Both the position numbers and the translations under genes were made by a program. Positions 1 to 11,840 of a stretch of DNA of 64,000 nucleotides are shown here, piece after piece. The stretch comes from Vanilla planifolia (Eukaryota > Streptophyta > Magnoliopsida > Asparagales > Orchidaceae), in assembly GCA_023846275.1 (NCBI GenBank), contig CM043872.1, positions 13,385,170-13,449,169 of the forward strand. The letters are read 5' to 3'. The notes beneath the pieces are model-generated. The model made no database searches. It worked only from the letters and a program-made list of their open reading frames with translations, and was not told the DNA's origin. The first letter of the stretch is position 1. Each line of letters opens with the position of its first letter.

Positions 1-1070
1 GTTAGTTTGAGAAGAGATAAATAGCCTTGGGATGTCTTGTGAGGTATTGGAGGTGTCTTTAGAGGTTTGAAGAGGATATCTCTACGACTTTGTTAGGCTA
101 AACACATGTTGAGGACCTTTATGGTCTTTAGGGACCTTCTTTAGGATTGACCTAGTCTCGAGGACTAGTATTTGTTTTTAACTTGATGAGTATGGGATGT
201 GTCAAAACTATCCTTAATAAGGATTAGGTATGGGGAATTTTTGTACTCCCTTTTTGTTTTGTTATTTTTTATTTTTTTAATCTTTTGAACAAGAGTATAT
301 AAACCCAATAAAGAATGAGAGATCATCAAATTCAATCTTGGGAAACCTAACTTGAAGAAGAAATTGGTTATCCTTTCATTGCCCTCCACATCTCCTCTAT
401 CTTTTTCATAGTTTCTCTCTCTCCACTCATTAGGAAAAGAGATCTAGCATTTCCTTTAGATTGCCAATGGTGAAGTTCCAAAATTGTTTGAGAACCTCAT
501 TTGACGATCTTATTGAAGTCTAGATCTAGAAGATTCGTGGAATTAGGGAATCATTTGAAGAGGAGATTAGCCCATTTTGTTGGATCACATGAGAATACAA
601 GGTGAGGAGCAAAAATGCAATCTTTAATGAAAGGAAATTGAATAATTGAATGGAGTAGGATGGTTTTGTATAGTCGATGTGATACTTATTTATAACGTAT
701 TGCCTAGCCATGGTACTATGCAATTGTGACTTTTAGTCTATGCAACATACATATATTAAGTTCTCAAATCACTAGGAATCTCATGCTAAGTTATGAGATC
801 CATTACAAGCTATAGATCTAAACATCATTTTATGAAAGTAACTAATTGAATATCAAACATTGATCAAGGCTCATGTCCTGTCCATTAATTTGTATTTGAA
901 ATTTTTGACTGTTTGATTGAGGATGCTCCCTAATTTTGAGAGTGTTGTTAAGATTGTTTGTTTGCATCTATTAGAGGTGAACACTACCATAAAACCTTTA
1001 TCAAAGGGTGAAAATCTCAGGATTACCTTTTACTATACCCACTCTCCGTGATTCATTCTGAACTCACATT
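1..1070 (+). other. AT-rich sequence with an LTR/promoter-like segment at about 165-560
   Basis: No coding region was found. At 296-303 there is a TATATAAA box, followed within a few bases by AATAAAG, then a pyrimidine-rich CTCTCTCTCC stretch near 415-430. That order (TATA, poly(A) signal, CT-rich leader) is what the U3/R part of a plant LTR looks like. I did not find a partner LTR or a primer-binding site, so this may equally be an ordinary promoter. If it were a promoter, the downstream plus-strand gene would need a first exon that I cannot find here. Confidence 0.3.
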
Positions 1071-1073
1071 TAG

Positions 1074-1204
1074 GGATGTTAGAAGCTGAATTTGAGCCAA
1101 TGATGGATCTGATGAGGGTGGTATCTGCCAGCAAGGTTGAGGAAGCCATCCTAGACAGCTCAAGACGTATTGAAGAGTATCGCTTGGCTTCGTTTAGGCA
1201 CTAA
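1074..1204 (+). CDS. possible terminal exon of an unidentified gene
   Basis: A 131-bp stretch that looks coding in otherwise AT-rich DNA. It follows an acceptor-like ATTTAG. One frame opens at ATG 1076 and runs 42 codons to TAA at 1202-1204, giving an acidic, helix-prone peptide (MLEAEFEPMMDLMRVV... ending RRIEEYRLASFRH). GC content and codon use are clearly better than in the flanks. I do not recognise the family. It could be the last exon of an upstream gene starting outside the window, or a chance or transposon-derived reading frame. It does not resemble the missing first exon of the VAP gene downstream. Confidence 0.3.
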
Positions 1205-2650
1205 TCCTATTCTTCAATCATGAAACTAGAATTTTTTGATTTACCATTGGGCTAAGTTAGTATTTCTATAGTAAACGTAGTTGAATGAATACCTTTGTAA
1301 GTGTTATCTTTCATACTAAATTATCCGTACCCACAGTAAGTCTAGAGGCAGATCAGAGTATACAAAGCTATAGGATTACCTTATCAATTACCTTGATCAA
1401 AATTTACCATGTTGGACATCGCAAACTAATATTTCCCAACTGAACCTCCCTTTTACAAAATTGTAATGCTCTTTCATACATAAGCTTCGTTAGTAATTTA
1501 GGTCACCTTGTATTTTAGTGGATATTCCTACTCTTTGAAAGGAATTCATGGTTTTTTATGATATGCCATGAGGAGCAATGCCTTACCTAATGTTCAGTGT
1601 TGAAATTTGGTTTTGTTATTTTGGTAAGGTCTAATATATAATTTGATTATTCTAGTTCTATTAGCATTTTCACATGTAATTATTGCTCTCATAAATGGTG
1701 TGTTAGCATCTGTTTATGATTTTGGATCATTGTTCTATGTGCTGGCTTTTCTTTTGGAAACCTTATTGTTAGGAATGGAGAAGAAATGAAATCTTGGTAA
1801 ATTTATTTCTTGACATTTCAAACTTTTTTTGCTGTGTGTTCTACAGTTGTTGTTTGTCCCCTTTCTAAGTGGGATTTATTCCCATTTTATTAGCCAAAAT
1901 TTTAAAGTTACATCCTTCGTAAATGGCCTATAAGTTTTGGATTTCATTGAAGTTACCTTAATTTTTTCCCCAACATATGGTATGATCAATTTATGAGATT
2001 ATAAAGTTGATCTTGGTAATAAACTTTTGATATTTTGTTTGATCCTCCTCTGTTTGATCATTAAATAATTCATTCTTTCCTCTCTTTTGTAAAGTGGTAG
2101 AAAAATAATTGGGCTTGGTCACATGCACTGCTTCAAGCAGCCAGTAATTTTGTATTTTTGTTGTCCTTTAGAATTGTGCAGTCATTTTTCTTATTTGATT
2201 TTAATTTAGCTCCGTTGGTTATCATTGCTAGTTTAAAGGAATTCTTCACCCTAGCTTTTGCGATAATCTTAGTTCTGAATTGTAGTATTTTTCTTCTTTT
2301 GGTTATTCTTTTCCTTTACTGATTAGTTTGGATTTTACATTAGTCTCTTTTGCTTTTATTTTTTGTTGTGGTGATGCCACATTGAAACTACTCTTCAGAG
2401 TGGCCTTTATTATTTAGAACCACTGTGTTATTAGTTAAATTTTGAGTTTTTTTTGGACTTTCTTATGAGTGTAAACTTAATGGGCCAATTAGTGGAGAAG
2501 TATGCAAAATGTTTAGTCATAGACAAATTTCTTCGTCTACGTCATCTTTTTTGTCACAGATGTCAGCAATTCTGAGAATATAAGCATGATAATTATTATT
2601 ATTTTTTTTGCTCACCTTTGCTAAAGTGTTCTTAAAATTTCCTTTTTAAG
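1205..2650. other. AT-rich non-coding stretch upstream of the first visible VAP exon
   Basis: T-rich plus strand with no open frame of note. It ends in a T-rich tract and the CTTTTTAAG acceptor of the VAP exon at 2651. I searched it for the expected VAP first exon (basic, serine-rich, ending in a LYFPY-like motif) and found none, so it is probably intron. Confidence 0.5.
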
Positions 2651-5600
2651 ATGAACCTGGCAAGCAGGTGAGGAGTGCAGTTCGAATAAAGAACACCAGC
2701 AAGTCTTATATAGCATTCAAGGTTTGCAATACAGTTGCTCTCCAAGATGTTTCTGTGTACCTACGGAAGCTTTCTATATTCTGTATGGAATCTTTTTTTT
2801 AGGCTGTTTGTTGATTTGATGTTCATGATTGTTGACGTGGTCTCAGTTCCAAACAACTGCACCTAAGAGCTGTTTCATGCGCCCACCTGGTGGTGTACTT
2901 TCTCCTGGTGAAAGCATCATAGCAACTGGTGCGTCTAATCTTTCTTTCTTTATTTCGTTCTTCTGTACTCGTTCACATGTTCTGTTCGTTATGGACTACT
3001 TCCCTTTGGTTTAGAGAAAACAATCTCTTCAAAAAGGGGGATTGGTTTATGTTGGTTATTCATTGTAACATTTATTTATTTTGAATACTAGTTTTCAAGT
3101 TTGTGGAACAACCTGAGAATGAGGAGAAACCATTACAGTCAAAGAGCAAGGTCAAGTTTAAGATCATGAGCTTAAAAGTGAAAGGGCCTATGGAATACGT
3201 CCCTGAGTTGGTTAGTTTTTTTGAATAATTTTAATTTTATTTAAACTATAAGAGTTTGCTTGCTAAGCTATGGTTCACCCTCTATTGTTGTGGCTACGTG
3301 CAATAAACCATTTAACAGCTTGCTCCTTTCCGCGTCTTAACTCATGAGCTTGATTAAGTTGTTTACTGTGGAACATAGATGATCATGGATGTTAGATCTA
3401 ACGGTTAGGAGGCACGGCAACAACTTGAGACACTGGACATGAAATGACAAGGATTCTCCAAAAGATAGAACACCAGCAGTCTTAACACACCACAAGATAG
3501 GAATGATAGATGTGAGTTTATCTTGTTACATATTAATAAAGCAGAACAAAATAAAATTGAACACAGTTAAATGCATCCCATACTATGATGAGTAACAAAG
3601 CAAACTCCTCTTCTTCTTGTACTAAAGACTTGCAAAAAGGTTAGGTCTTCATTGAGGTTGGGAGTGATGGAGATGTGTAATGAGAGAGGGCTACTACGGA
3701 GATGGACATCTTTGTCAAGGTCGATGTTGATGGTAGAGGTGACAAATTGGGAGGGCTAAACGAATGAGATAGAAGAGGATCTGGGTGTTGAACTTTGGTT
3801 AGGAAATGGAATGTGCAGATGGTAGAGTTATTGTTTTAGTAAATATGAATTAAGAAATAAATAAATATGAAAGTTAATGATAATTTAAGTTTAAAGCATT
3901 TGATTACTTCTAAGCATAAAAAGCTTTTATGGTTTATTGCTTAATTCAACTCAAGATACCTAGGCATGTGACCCCTAGGTGTTTCTAACTTTCTTCTATT
4001 AGATAAATCAATGGGAAATATATTTGGAGTGTTCAACTTGACTCGTGAAGCATCCAAGCAGTGTCATTGTTCAACAATTTTCTGACAAAAGAATGAAAAC
4101 CCTTGTGAAGTGTCCCTAATTCATAGCCTTGAGGTATTTACTTGTACAATAATTTTTTGAAAGACATTTTCTTGCACAATAATTATTAGAAATACGTTTT
4201 CCAAGAACGTTAAAGTTTCTTGTGTTGGAAAGTTACCTAATTTTGCATTTTTTAATTTCGGAAAATCACATTTACGATAAAATGAATGCAAATTTATGAT
4301 TGAGAATGCCATTGTAGTGTGAGCAATATAAGGATGTTATAGATTGTCATGTGATGCATGTGTTGTTATTTAAACATATTGTCATAGGGAATCAGAATAT
4401 GATACGTAACACAAAAGATAAGTAATGCTTCACAGGGTTCATCACATTTATAACATAAACTATATTCAGTAATTAAATATTATTGATCATCTAAAAATCG
4501 TTTTATTTTACAGATGAAAATCAATATGTTTATGTGGTTTCAGATCACCAAAATAGGGTAAAGGATAGGTTTTGGACTGTTTCTGGTGATTTTTTTTTGT
4601 TTCAAGGTTTTTGTTTTAGCTAGGCTTAGCTAAATTGAATGAATACTGGAAGTTCAGCTGACAACAGTTTGAACAACTGATTTGGATAAGTAAATGAATG
4701 CTTTTTCAAAATTCATATTTTTTATTTTAAAATAAGTTGAACATTGCCAGAACTGGAACCAAAACTATTGTATTTGAAACTTGGGGAGCTTGACCTAATC
4801 CAAATACATTACTTCTAATTCTTTTTGTCTTGACCTTTTCACGTTTTGATTATAGATTCTTTGGGCTATTAAATTTAATAGCAACAATTTTAAGGTTTAT
4901 GTAATTGATGACAGGAAAACTGAACCATGGCATTTCAGCTATATGAGATATAAAATCAACGGTTTAGTACCTTGATAAAGCTTTCAGTCATTATAGTGAA
5001 CATACAACATAAAGGTAGTGGTTATGGATATTCATGATTGCAAGGCAGCATAGATGCTTTATCATGATATCCGCAAAGTTAAGGTGCTATAACTTCTGGA
5101 CTGGTTGGCTTGGTTTTTAACATAACAAATATTAACACTTTTGAGTGGCCAGCTTGGCACCCCTGGGGCATTCCAGCTCATAAGCTTCTCGGTATCCATA
5201 AGCACGTTGCGGGGAAATCTAAGATTAGTTGCATCTAACCATTATAAAAGATATTTGTATTACCTTTTGTTTTCCCCCTCACTCCATTCTTGTTGCCATT
5301 AAGGGAGGATTGAGATCTAATTCTTGTGTAATTTTCTATTGAGATCTTCTTTCTTCCTTACAGTGAATTGGATTCTACTAATCTTGATTCCATTTTTTGG
5401 ATCAACACTTAACAAATGGATCGAAAATGTTTACTAACCTTCAAGTAAACAAGTATAAAAGGCATCAATAATTAACTTGTAGGGTTGTAATTCGTTTACT
5501 TCGAAAATAGCCCTTGCAATGTTGAAGCTGTCCATTGTTACCTTTTGGTGGATGGGAGCAGTTGTAGCACTGTGTCCATTTGGATGTCTACCATTTTCTG

Positions 5601-8153
5601 ATGACTTTTGCTTGTCCATTTGGATTTGGTTTGCATTGTATTTATCATTCAAAATATTTCGATGTAGCTTTGCGCTGTTCCATATGCATTTGTTTATTAA
5701 CTTGGAGTCCTTTTATAGCTATGTTAGAGCTTTAATAAGCTAAATACCACCATATTAGATTTTTAATGGAAGTACTATGTTAATCTTAAAGTAACTCTTT
5801 GTTAAAAGAAAGAAATATAGATATGATTTAATTGATAAAAGTTATTAAGTATAAGTGAGATTGAGTTTAGTTATATATTTTATGTTATAAGTAATGTTGG
5901 AGCCTAATATAAAATAAATATAACTTCTATTCATAGGTTTACATAAGCTTTTGGGTTTTATGTGAATTTGTATTAAGCTCACGTAGTAAAATTTTCCTTA
6001 ACAAGTCATATTAAAGCTAAGATGTGGTTCAGTTGGGATTAAATGGTGTTATAGAGCCGATAAGGGCGATGGAGGTGATATGACATAGTAGGGCTAATAA
6101 GGTGACGAAGTTGGCATAACACGATAAGGCCCGATAGGGCAATGGAGCTAATATGATGTGGTAGAGCTTATAGGGTAGCAAAGCTTATATAGTGTAGTAG
6201 AGCCAATAGGGTGACATAGTCGAATGTAATGGTTTGATAAAACTAATTTAGGTGAGCCAATTAAGGCAGCATAATCAATAGGTGCAGCATGACAGATATA
6301 TGGTTGATGGATAATATAGATGAGATTTACATTTGATGAAAAGATTGTTGTGTGAAAGTGAAATTGTGTTTAATTTCACATTGTAATTTATGAATAATAT
6401 TGGGGGATTGATATATATTTAATATGATCTTTATATATAAACTTAATGTTTTGGGTTATTATCCATCGAGGTGTATGTTGGACCTAACTTAAACCAACAT
6501 GGTGACACTTTTTCTAACAAAACCTTTACTCAAAAGATGATATTCATGAGATGTACACAAAATGACAATTGTCATTTGATTGCAACTTTTGATTTGCTAA
6601 AATAGCTAGGAAGAACAGAAAATAAAAAATACACAAGCATAGATATTGGCACTGAGTAGGCAACACCCAAGCTTGTCTTAGTGGACAAAGGCTGACCTTT
6701 TTTTTTTCTGGTCTATCAAAAGCTAGCACAGGTTCTAGTTGCTGCTTGTTTAATGTTTAGCTGTTCTATCTCATTCAGAATGCTGGATGAAGTTTTTATA
6801 TAACAAGTATGAAGAACTAAGTTCCATCAAATTATCAACCCAATGTGGTGGCTTTAATTTTATTATCAATGTTATATCATATTTCTTTTTTCTCCTTTTA
6901 TTTTTTTGATGTTGCATATCCTGCCAGAGGCAAAATATGCATATTTTAATGTTATGCATGATTAATGTTGCAAGGGTAGCTTTTGCAAATTAATCATTAT
7001 CATAGTGTTTCAATGAGTTAAGGTCATTTTGTTTACAAATTCTAGAAGATAAATTCTTTCTGCGTGTAGAGATACAAGTTATTTATTCTGGAATGTCGGT
7101 AGCTTTTGCAGCTGTAAAGCTGCTTTTTTGAACAATCGAACAGTCTTGGAATCACAATGGCTTCAACATCATCCCTACTATTTATAACTGTTCTATTATT
7201 TAGCCATTATATTTGAAATACTTTCTTGCCTCAAAATTTTATTTCTCTTGCTGTCAAGCTATTTAAAATGCTTCGTTCATCTCGGAATGCCAACCATTTG
7301 TTGATGTGCTTGTACCATTGTCTTTGTTTTCTATGCACATGCTGCTGCAGGTAAGCTGGTGATAATTACAACCCCAGTGTGTCTTCTAATTTCTAATTAT
7401 TTCCTTTGTTTTTACCTCTGTTATAACAATATTCACCTGTAATGTAAAGGAAACTGATCATTTTCCTTTAACCTCTGTTTTGGTTAATATTGTGGTGCTT
7501 TTTTATTTTTCATGAGCATTAGACAAGCTTTTGGTTTTATTTGTTAACAGATTTGTGAAGATTCCATTGATGCATTCTAAACATTTGTATTTGTCTCAAC
7601 CTGGCAGTTTGACGAGCAGAAAGATCAAATTCTAATTGAAAAAATTCTTCGGGTTTACTTCTTGGACATTGATCGTTCAAGCCCTGTAAGTGAGCTCCTG
7701 GAACTGTTGTTAAATTTTTATTCCAGAAATAGTTGGATAACATACCCATATAACTTTATTCGAATGCACATTCTTCCAATCTTCTGCTATTTGTCGTCGA
7801 ACCCATGGTAGCGTAGAGCAGATATGGAAGCAGATTAATGGTGCAAAAGCCATGTTCATATGTTTAATTCTCCCGATCGTTTGTTTGTTGAAGCATTTGG
7901 ACAAACTAAAGCGCCAGCTTGCTGAGGCAGATGCAGCAGTAGAAGCTCGGAAGAAGCCGCGCGAGGACACCGGACCACTGATCGTCGGTGAAGGTCTCGT
8001 GATAGACGAATGGGTAAGTGAGGAGTTGTGTTTATTAGAGTATGATTACCGTATGTGATCTTCGGACGCCAATTCAAGCCTGGTTTAACTTTCTTTCAGA
8101 AGGAAAGGAGGGAGAAATACCTTGCAAAGCAGCAGGTTGGTGCTGTTAACTAG
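2651..8153 (+). CDS. VAP4-type vesicle-associated protein (MSP domain), 5' exon missing
   Basis: Exons: 2651-2721, 2847-2928, 3092-3210, 7608-7685, 7894-8013, 8100-8153 (TAG). All introns are GT..AG and the phases agree, giving 173 codons. The product starts inside the Major Sperm Protein domain (EPGKQVRSAVRIKNTSKS, then KFQTTAPKSCFMRPPGG, VFKFVEQPENEEK, VKFKIMSLKVKGPMEYVPEL). It continues with FDEQKDQILIEKILRVYFLD, a short charged helix LDKLKRQLAEADAAVEARKK and the tail GEGLVIDEWKERREKYLAKQ. This order is diagnostic of plant VAP4-1/VAP4-2 (PVA41/PVA42). VAPs anchor FFAT-type partners at ER contact sites; this clade lacks a C-terminal membrane anchor, and none is seen here. The N-terminal exon (first MSP strand and the serine-rich head) is absent from the window. 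The 3' UTR probably runs to about 8400. The acceptor at 7893 gives SSPHLDKL and is the least certain junction. Confidence 0.9.
5895..6499. mobile_element. possible solo LTR bounded by TGTTGG and CCAACA
   Basis: A 605-bp block starting TGTTGG and ending CCAACA, the 6-bp terminal inverted repeat typical of many plant LTRs. It has T-rich and A-rich subterminal stretches and contains the minisatellite at 6049-6231. The 5-bp flanks do not match, so no target-site duplication supports it. Near the right end TGTTGG recurs (6477-6482), so the exact ends are uncertain. Confidence 0.35.
6049..6231 (+). repeat. 36-37 bp degenerate minisatellite, five units
   Basis: Five successive units of 37, 36, 37, 36 and about 37 bp. 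Each carries a core like TAGAGCCRATAGGGYGAYR followed by AGYTNATATGAYR. Units begin at about 6049, 6086, 6122, 6159 and 6195. The unit-to-unit divergence suggests an old array. It lies inside the LTR-like block in the VAP intron and is locally richer in GC than its surroundings. Confidence 0.65.
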
Positions 8154-9833
8154 TTTTTCTCCATGTTGAAGTCTTTCTGTTGTTGTGCTTCTATTAGTTG
8201 AAGAAAACTAAACCTGTCCTCTTCTATTTTTGCTTTACAAGAGGATTTGATCGTACAAAGTTAAAGCTATTGTGTATATTGATGCAGTGGCAATGCAAAA
8301 AATGACCTGAATGTCAATCTATATATCCAGATCGGTCTGGCGAAAAATGAACTATATGTTAAAATGTGACGCTTTGCGTTAAGTGTAATGCTCTCTTTAC
8401 TTCACTTTGATTGCATTTCATTAGTTTTAGCAGGGTGATTGTGTAGCATTTTTAAATATGATAAATCAATTGTTTTTCAATAAGCAAATCTAGGACAAAA
8501 TCATATTAAATCAAATTTAAATGCAATGAGTAAAACAGATGCTACATGAATTCATTGAAAAATGTAAATTTTTTAAATGATGTTTATAATTTTAGTTTCT
8601 TAGTTTAGTGTAATCACACTTGTCTTTGTCTCGTTAATTGGGTATGCTAATCGTAGGTCTTATTTGATAGTTGTTAGTGATGAAAAGTCAAAATTTATGA
8701 TTATTATCATAATGAGTGTATTTAAAATTTATGAAGATGAGTGATTTTTAGTTTCATTTTTTTTTCTGTATTTCTCTTCTTTATTCTAATTATTGAACCA
8801 TTGGATTTTATTATTTTTTGAATAATAGAATCATCTAAGGGTGTTCAATCATTGTACACACAAAAGATGGGTACAATGTTATTCCTAGACAATTTGATTT
8901 TTTTTGACTTATTAATTAATTGATTCATCTAATCAAATTGTATTTCCGGCATAACAGTAAGCATGCTCTTACCCTGTGAATCATTCATCTAATTGTGCAC
9001 ATTCAAGATGATAAAACTTATGAAATCCTTTCTTAAAATTCATTTCAGTGATTTCCCTAAACTTTATATAGCAATCCTTGACTATTAAATTCCATTGAAG
9101 GGAACTTTTTTTAAAAGTTAGTTCAAATTTACCTTAAGTAAACAATTTATTATCTTTATTTTTAATGTGCAAAGTACAAGACGTATAATGATGTGTATGG
9201 AACAATAAAAAATATGTGACAACAAAGTGTGAAAAAATTATTTCATTGTGCAATCATTTTCATCTTAACTTAAGTTTATATTGGTATAATATTAATGGTA
9301 AAAAATTGGAATTTTAACTATCCTTATTATTGTAACATCACAAATAATGTATGTTGTTGCCCCAATATGATGACATACCTAAGTGATATTAGCATGTCTA
9401 ATGATAGTCATTGAAGAGCTTTGCAAGAATTTTTGACCTTTGATGACAAGATGCAAACAGGCTTGATTGTTTATTAGTTAGAAAATTAGGTTCATAAGAC
9501 TATTTAAAAGAATTTATAATTTATACTAAGTATAATATCTACGTTATGTTTAAATTACTTTTCAAGTATCATACTATCTTAAACTTGTCTATTAAAATGA
9601 TAGTTAATTTAGTCGTATTTAATTATCATTTTTATAAATACAATAGAGTTATCCTATCAACACTAATGAGGAGTAATCATTCTAGGCTATAAGTATATAC
9701 ATTACATAGATATAAATTATTGATATATTTTGATGTAAAATTCATGTTTTAACATATAATTCTAATACTAATGGATGTGCTTTTTATTATAGTACATAAA
9801 GTTAAGAATTGTTATTCTTTGTTGGATAATTTG

Positions 9834-9900
<67 letters not shown>

Positions 9901-10350
9901 TGTTATTATTATATTTTAAATATAATTTTAGTCATATCATTAACATCAGACTCAAACGTAAAATTCATGTTTATAAGATGTGATGGGTTATTGGTCTTGA
10001 AAATGAAAAAAAAACCTTAAAAATACCAAATTAGTCAATTTGATAAAAAAACTTGTATGACATATTGAGGGAGGTCAAAAGAAGAGAAGATAAAATTAAA
10101 GCTTAAAAAAAAATAACTTCAATTGATAATTATAGAGATATATTATTATTTATGCATAATTAATGTACGACAACTCGTAGAGGTGTGATAATTCTTCACT
10201 CTTTATACAAGAAATCTAATAGCAAAATCAAAGATTTGGCTAAGGGAATAAACATACCATAACTTAGAGCTTTTGATGAACTTTATAGATGCATTTTTTT
10301 AAAACGTCGTTAACAAATAAATATATTTTATTATCATAAATAAAACTTGA
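8154..10350. other. 3' UTR of VAP then AT-rich intergenic DNA
   Basis: The first roughly 250 bases after the VAP stop are probably 3' UTR. From about 8450 the sequence is plain AT-rich intergenic DNA without coding potential. It contains a long TA microsatellite at 9835-9898. Nothing else is supported. Confidence 0.6.
9835..9898. repeat. (TA)32 microsatellite
   Basis: Uninterrupted TA dinucleotide run of 64 bp in intergenic DNA between the VAP and ARM genes. Confidence 0.95.
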
Positions 10351-10359
10351 ACAATGACA

Positions 10360-11110
10360 CTTCGCCCGCATGCTAGCCCTCAAGAATGCCATTCGCGGAG
10401 CTCGCCTCCAGTGCACCGACCTCGGGCCCATCTTCGATTACGTCGTCTGCAGTGTTGGCCACCTTCAAGAGTTCACGGGCTGCCGCCTAGGCAACCTCAC
10501 CAACCTCCTTATGCTAACAAACTGTCGCTTCATCGAGCGGGCCAACCCCTGCATGCTCGACCTATCCAGCACTCCACGTTAAGGTCGCCATTTCTTCTGC
10601 CTATTCCCTCACCAATCTTCTATGTTCCGAGAAGTTCAATTTTCCTCGATGTCACAAGCCACTATAAAGACGTTGCCAGCATAAAGCTATCATCCACCGG
10701 TGCCGTTTGGTGGCTGTCCAACAAGGATACAATAAGATCAACTCTTTCTCATCATCTTCAAAAGTCTTTCTCTATGGAGACCAAATGAGTGGTTATCACA
10801 TTGATCTCACTAATTTAATCTACGGCACACGCTTTTCCCACGATCTTCAGATTAAATAACCTCCTCACACAATGAGCCTCTTCCGAGGGCTGTGCATGTA
10901 TATTGTATAAGGAATTCATGAAGTCCATGACTGTTGTCTCCTTGGTGACATTGATGACGATGTTCTTATCTAGTGTTAGCCCTAACACTCCTAGATCCTG
11001 TTTGTCTAGTTGGCCTCATTCAAATGAAGGTTCATAAAAGTTACTTCTACTGGCGTAAAAGCCAAGATTTTGCAATTAAGACGCTAGTTCTGGTTCTAAA
11101 CGAATTACTT
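10360..11110 (-). pseudogene. Ty1/copia gag relic (UBN2 type)
   Basis: Read on the minus strand in shifting frames, this GC-richer island gives a copia gag. GVLGLTLDKNIVINVTKE, TTVMDFMNSLYNIHAQPS and RRLFNLKIVGKA are followed by ISEINVITTHLVSIEKDF and ERVDLIVSLLDS. These match the gag order: LSLADNVLINVxxExTTxxLM, KxFLMxxLFNLKM, HINEFNxITxQLxSVxIxF, RALxLLxSLP. The downstream part (10380-10560) is arginine-rich as expected before the zinc knuckle, but no CCHC is seen. Several stops and frameshifts break it, and no pol follows. The plus-strand ORFs over this island are shadows of the GC-rich gag. Confidence 0.65.
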
Positions 11111-11840
11111 GAGGTAGCTATAGAGAAAACATTTTTGGCATCTGGTTACCGACGAAAACAGTATTTTTACCCATAACACAGCGGAGAAACACAACATAAC
11201 AGTATCCCCACGATGATCACAGCACAAGTAAACAAGAATAGTACAAAAAAAAGAAAGCAGTAGGCACAATCTTGAAGTAAAAAATCTTAAAATCTATGGA
11301 AAAACAACATTTGCATGATCATCACTTGAATTTTAGAAGTGAGATTACAAGCCTTTTCTCATAATTTTTCTCTTATGACAATGGTATTGGCTCTTCTAGC
11401 TTATCTTACATTGCTTTAGAGAGGAAATAGATATAGGTTTTCACCAAAACACATACTCATCTTCACATATTGTGATAGTTTCACGCAGTTACATCATATT
11501 ACAACCCGACAGGCCTTGACATACTACAAAAATCCTTTCTATGAACCTTCTCTAGTTCCAACTTCCAAAATTTGTATGTTTTTGGAGAATTCTCAAGTGA
11601 GAAAGTGTTGTGTTCATTGCACCTTTATTTCCATCTTTTATCTGTTGCTATCCATAGCTTGCATGACAAAGTGTGATAGAATTCCATTGTCCGTTGAATA
11701 CTGTATATAAAGAATTACATAATCCTTGAAATTGAAGAACAAGAAATTGCACTTTAGTTGTTTAATTTCTCGAGTGGTGAAGAAAAGAATACAAAGCCAC
11801 TAAAGAGTTTAGAATCTACAATTGGAAATCAAAATCAAAA
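11111..11840. other. spacer, probably including the 3' UTR of the ARM gene
   Basis: AT-rich sequence downstream of the ARM stop codon on the minus strand. No supported coding region. The part next to 11840 should include the ARM 3' UTR. Confidence 0.5.

Larger units (their letters stand above)
3211..7607 (+). other. 4.4 kb VAP intron with repeat insertions
   Basis: GT at 3211 and CTGGCAG ending at 7607 bound the intron between MEYVPEL and FDEQKD. Unlike the other introns of the gene (86-208 bp) it is swollen by foreign sequence, including the LTR-like unit at 5895-6499. The remainder is AT-rich with no coding sequence I can support; short ORFs on both strands have no family resemblance. Confidence 0.75.

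Noticed and set aside
7710..8077. minus-strand ORFs over the VAP exons
   Set aside because: Shadows of VAP exon 7894-8013; the plus strand has the conserved protein and correct splice sites.
10354..10788. 144-aa and 70-aa plus-strand ORFs
   Set aside because: Overlap a minus-strand copia gag relic whose words match the family; the plus frames do not match anything I know.
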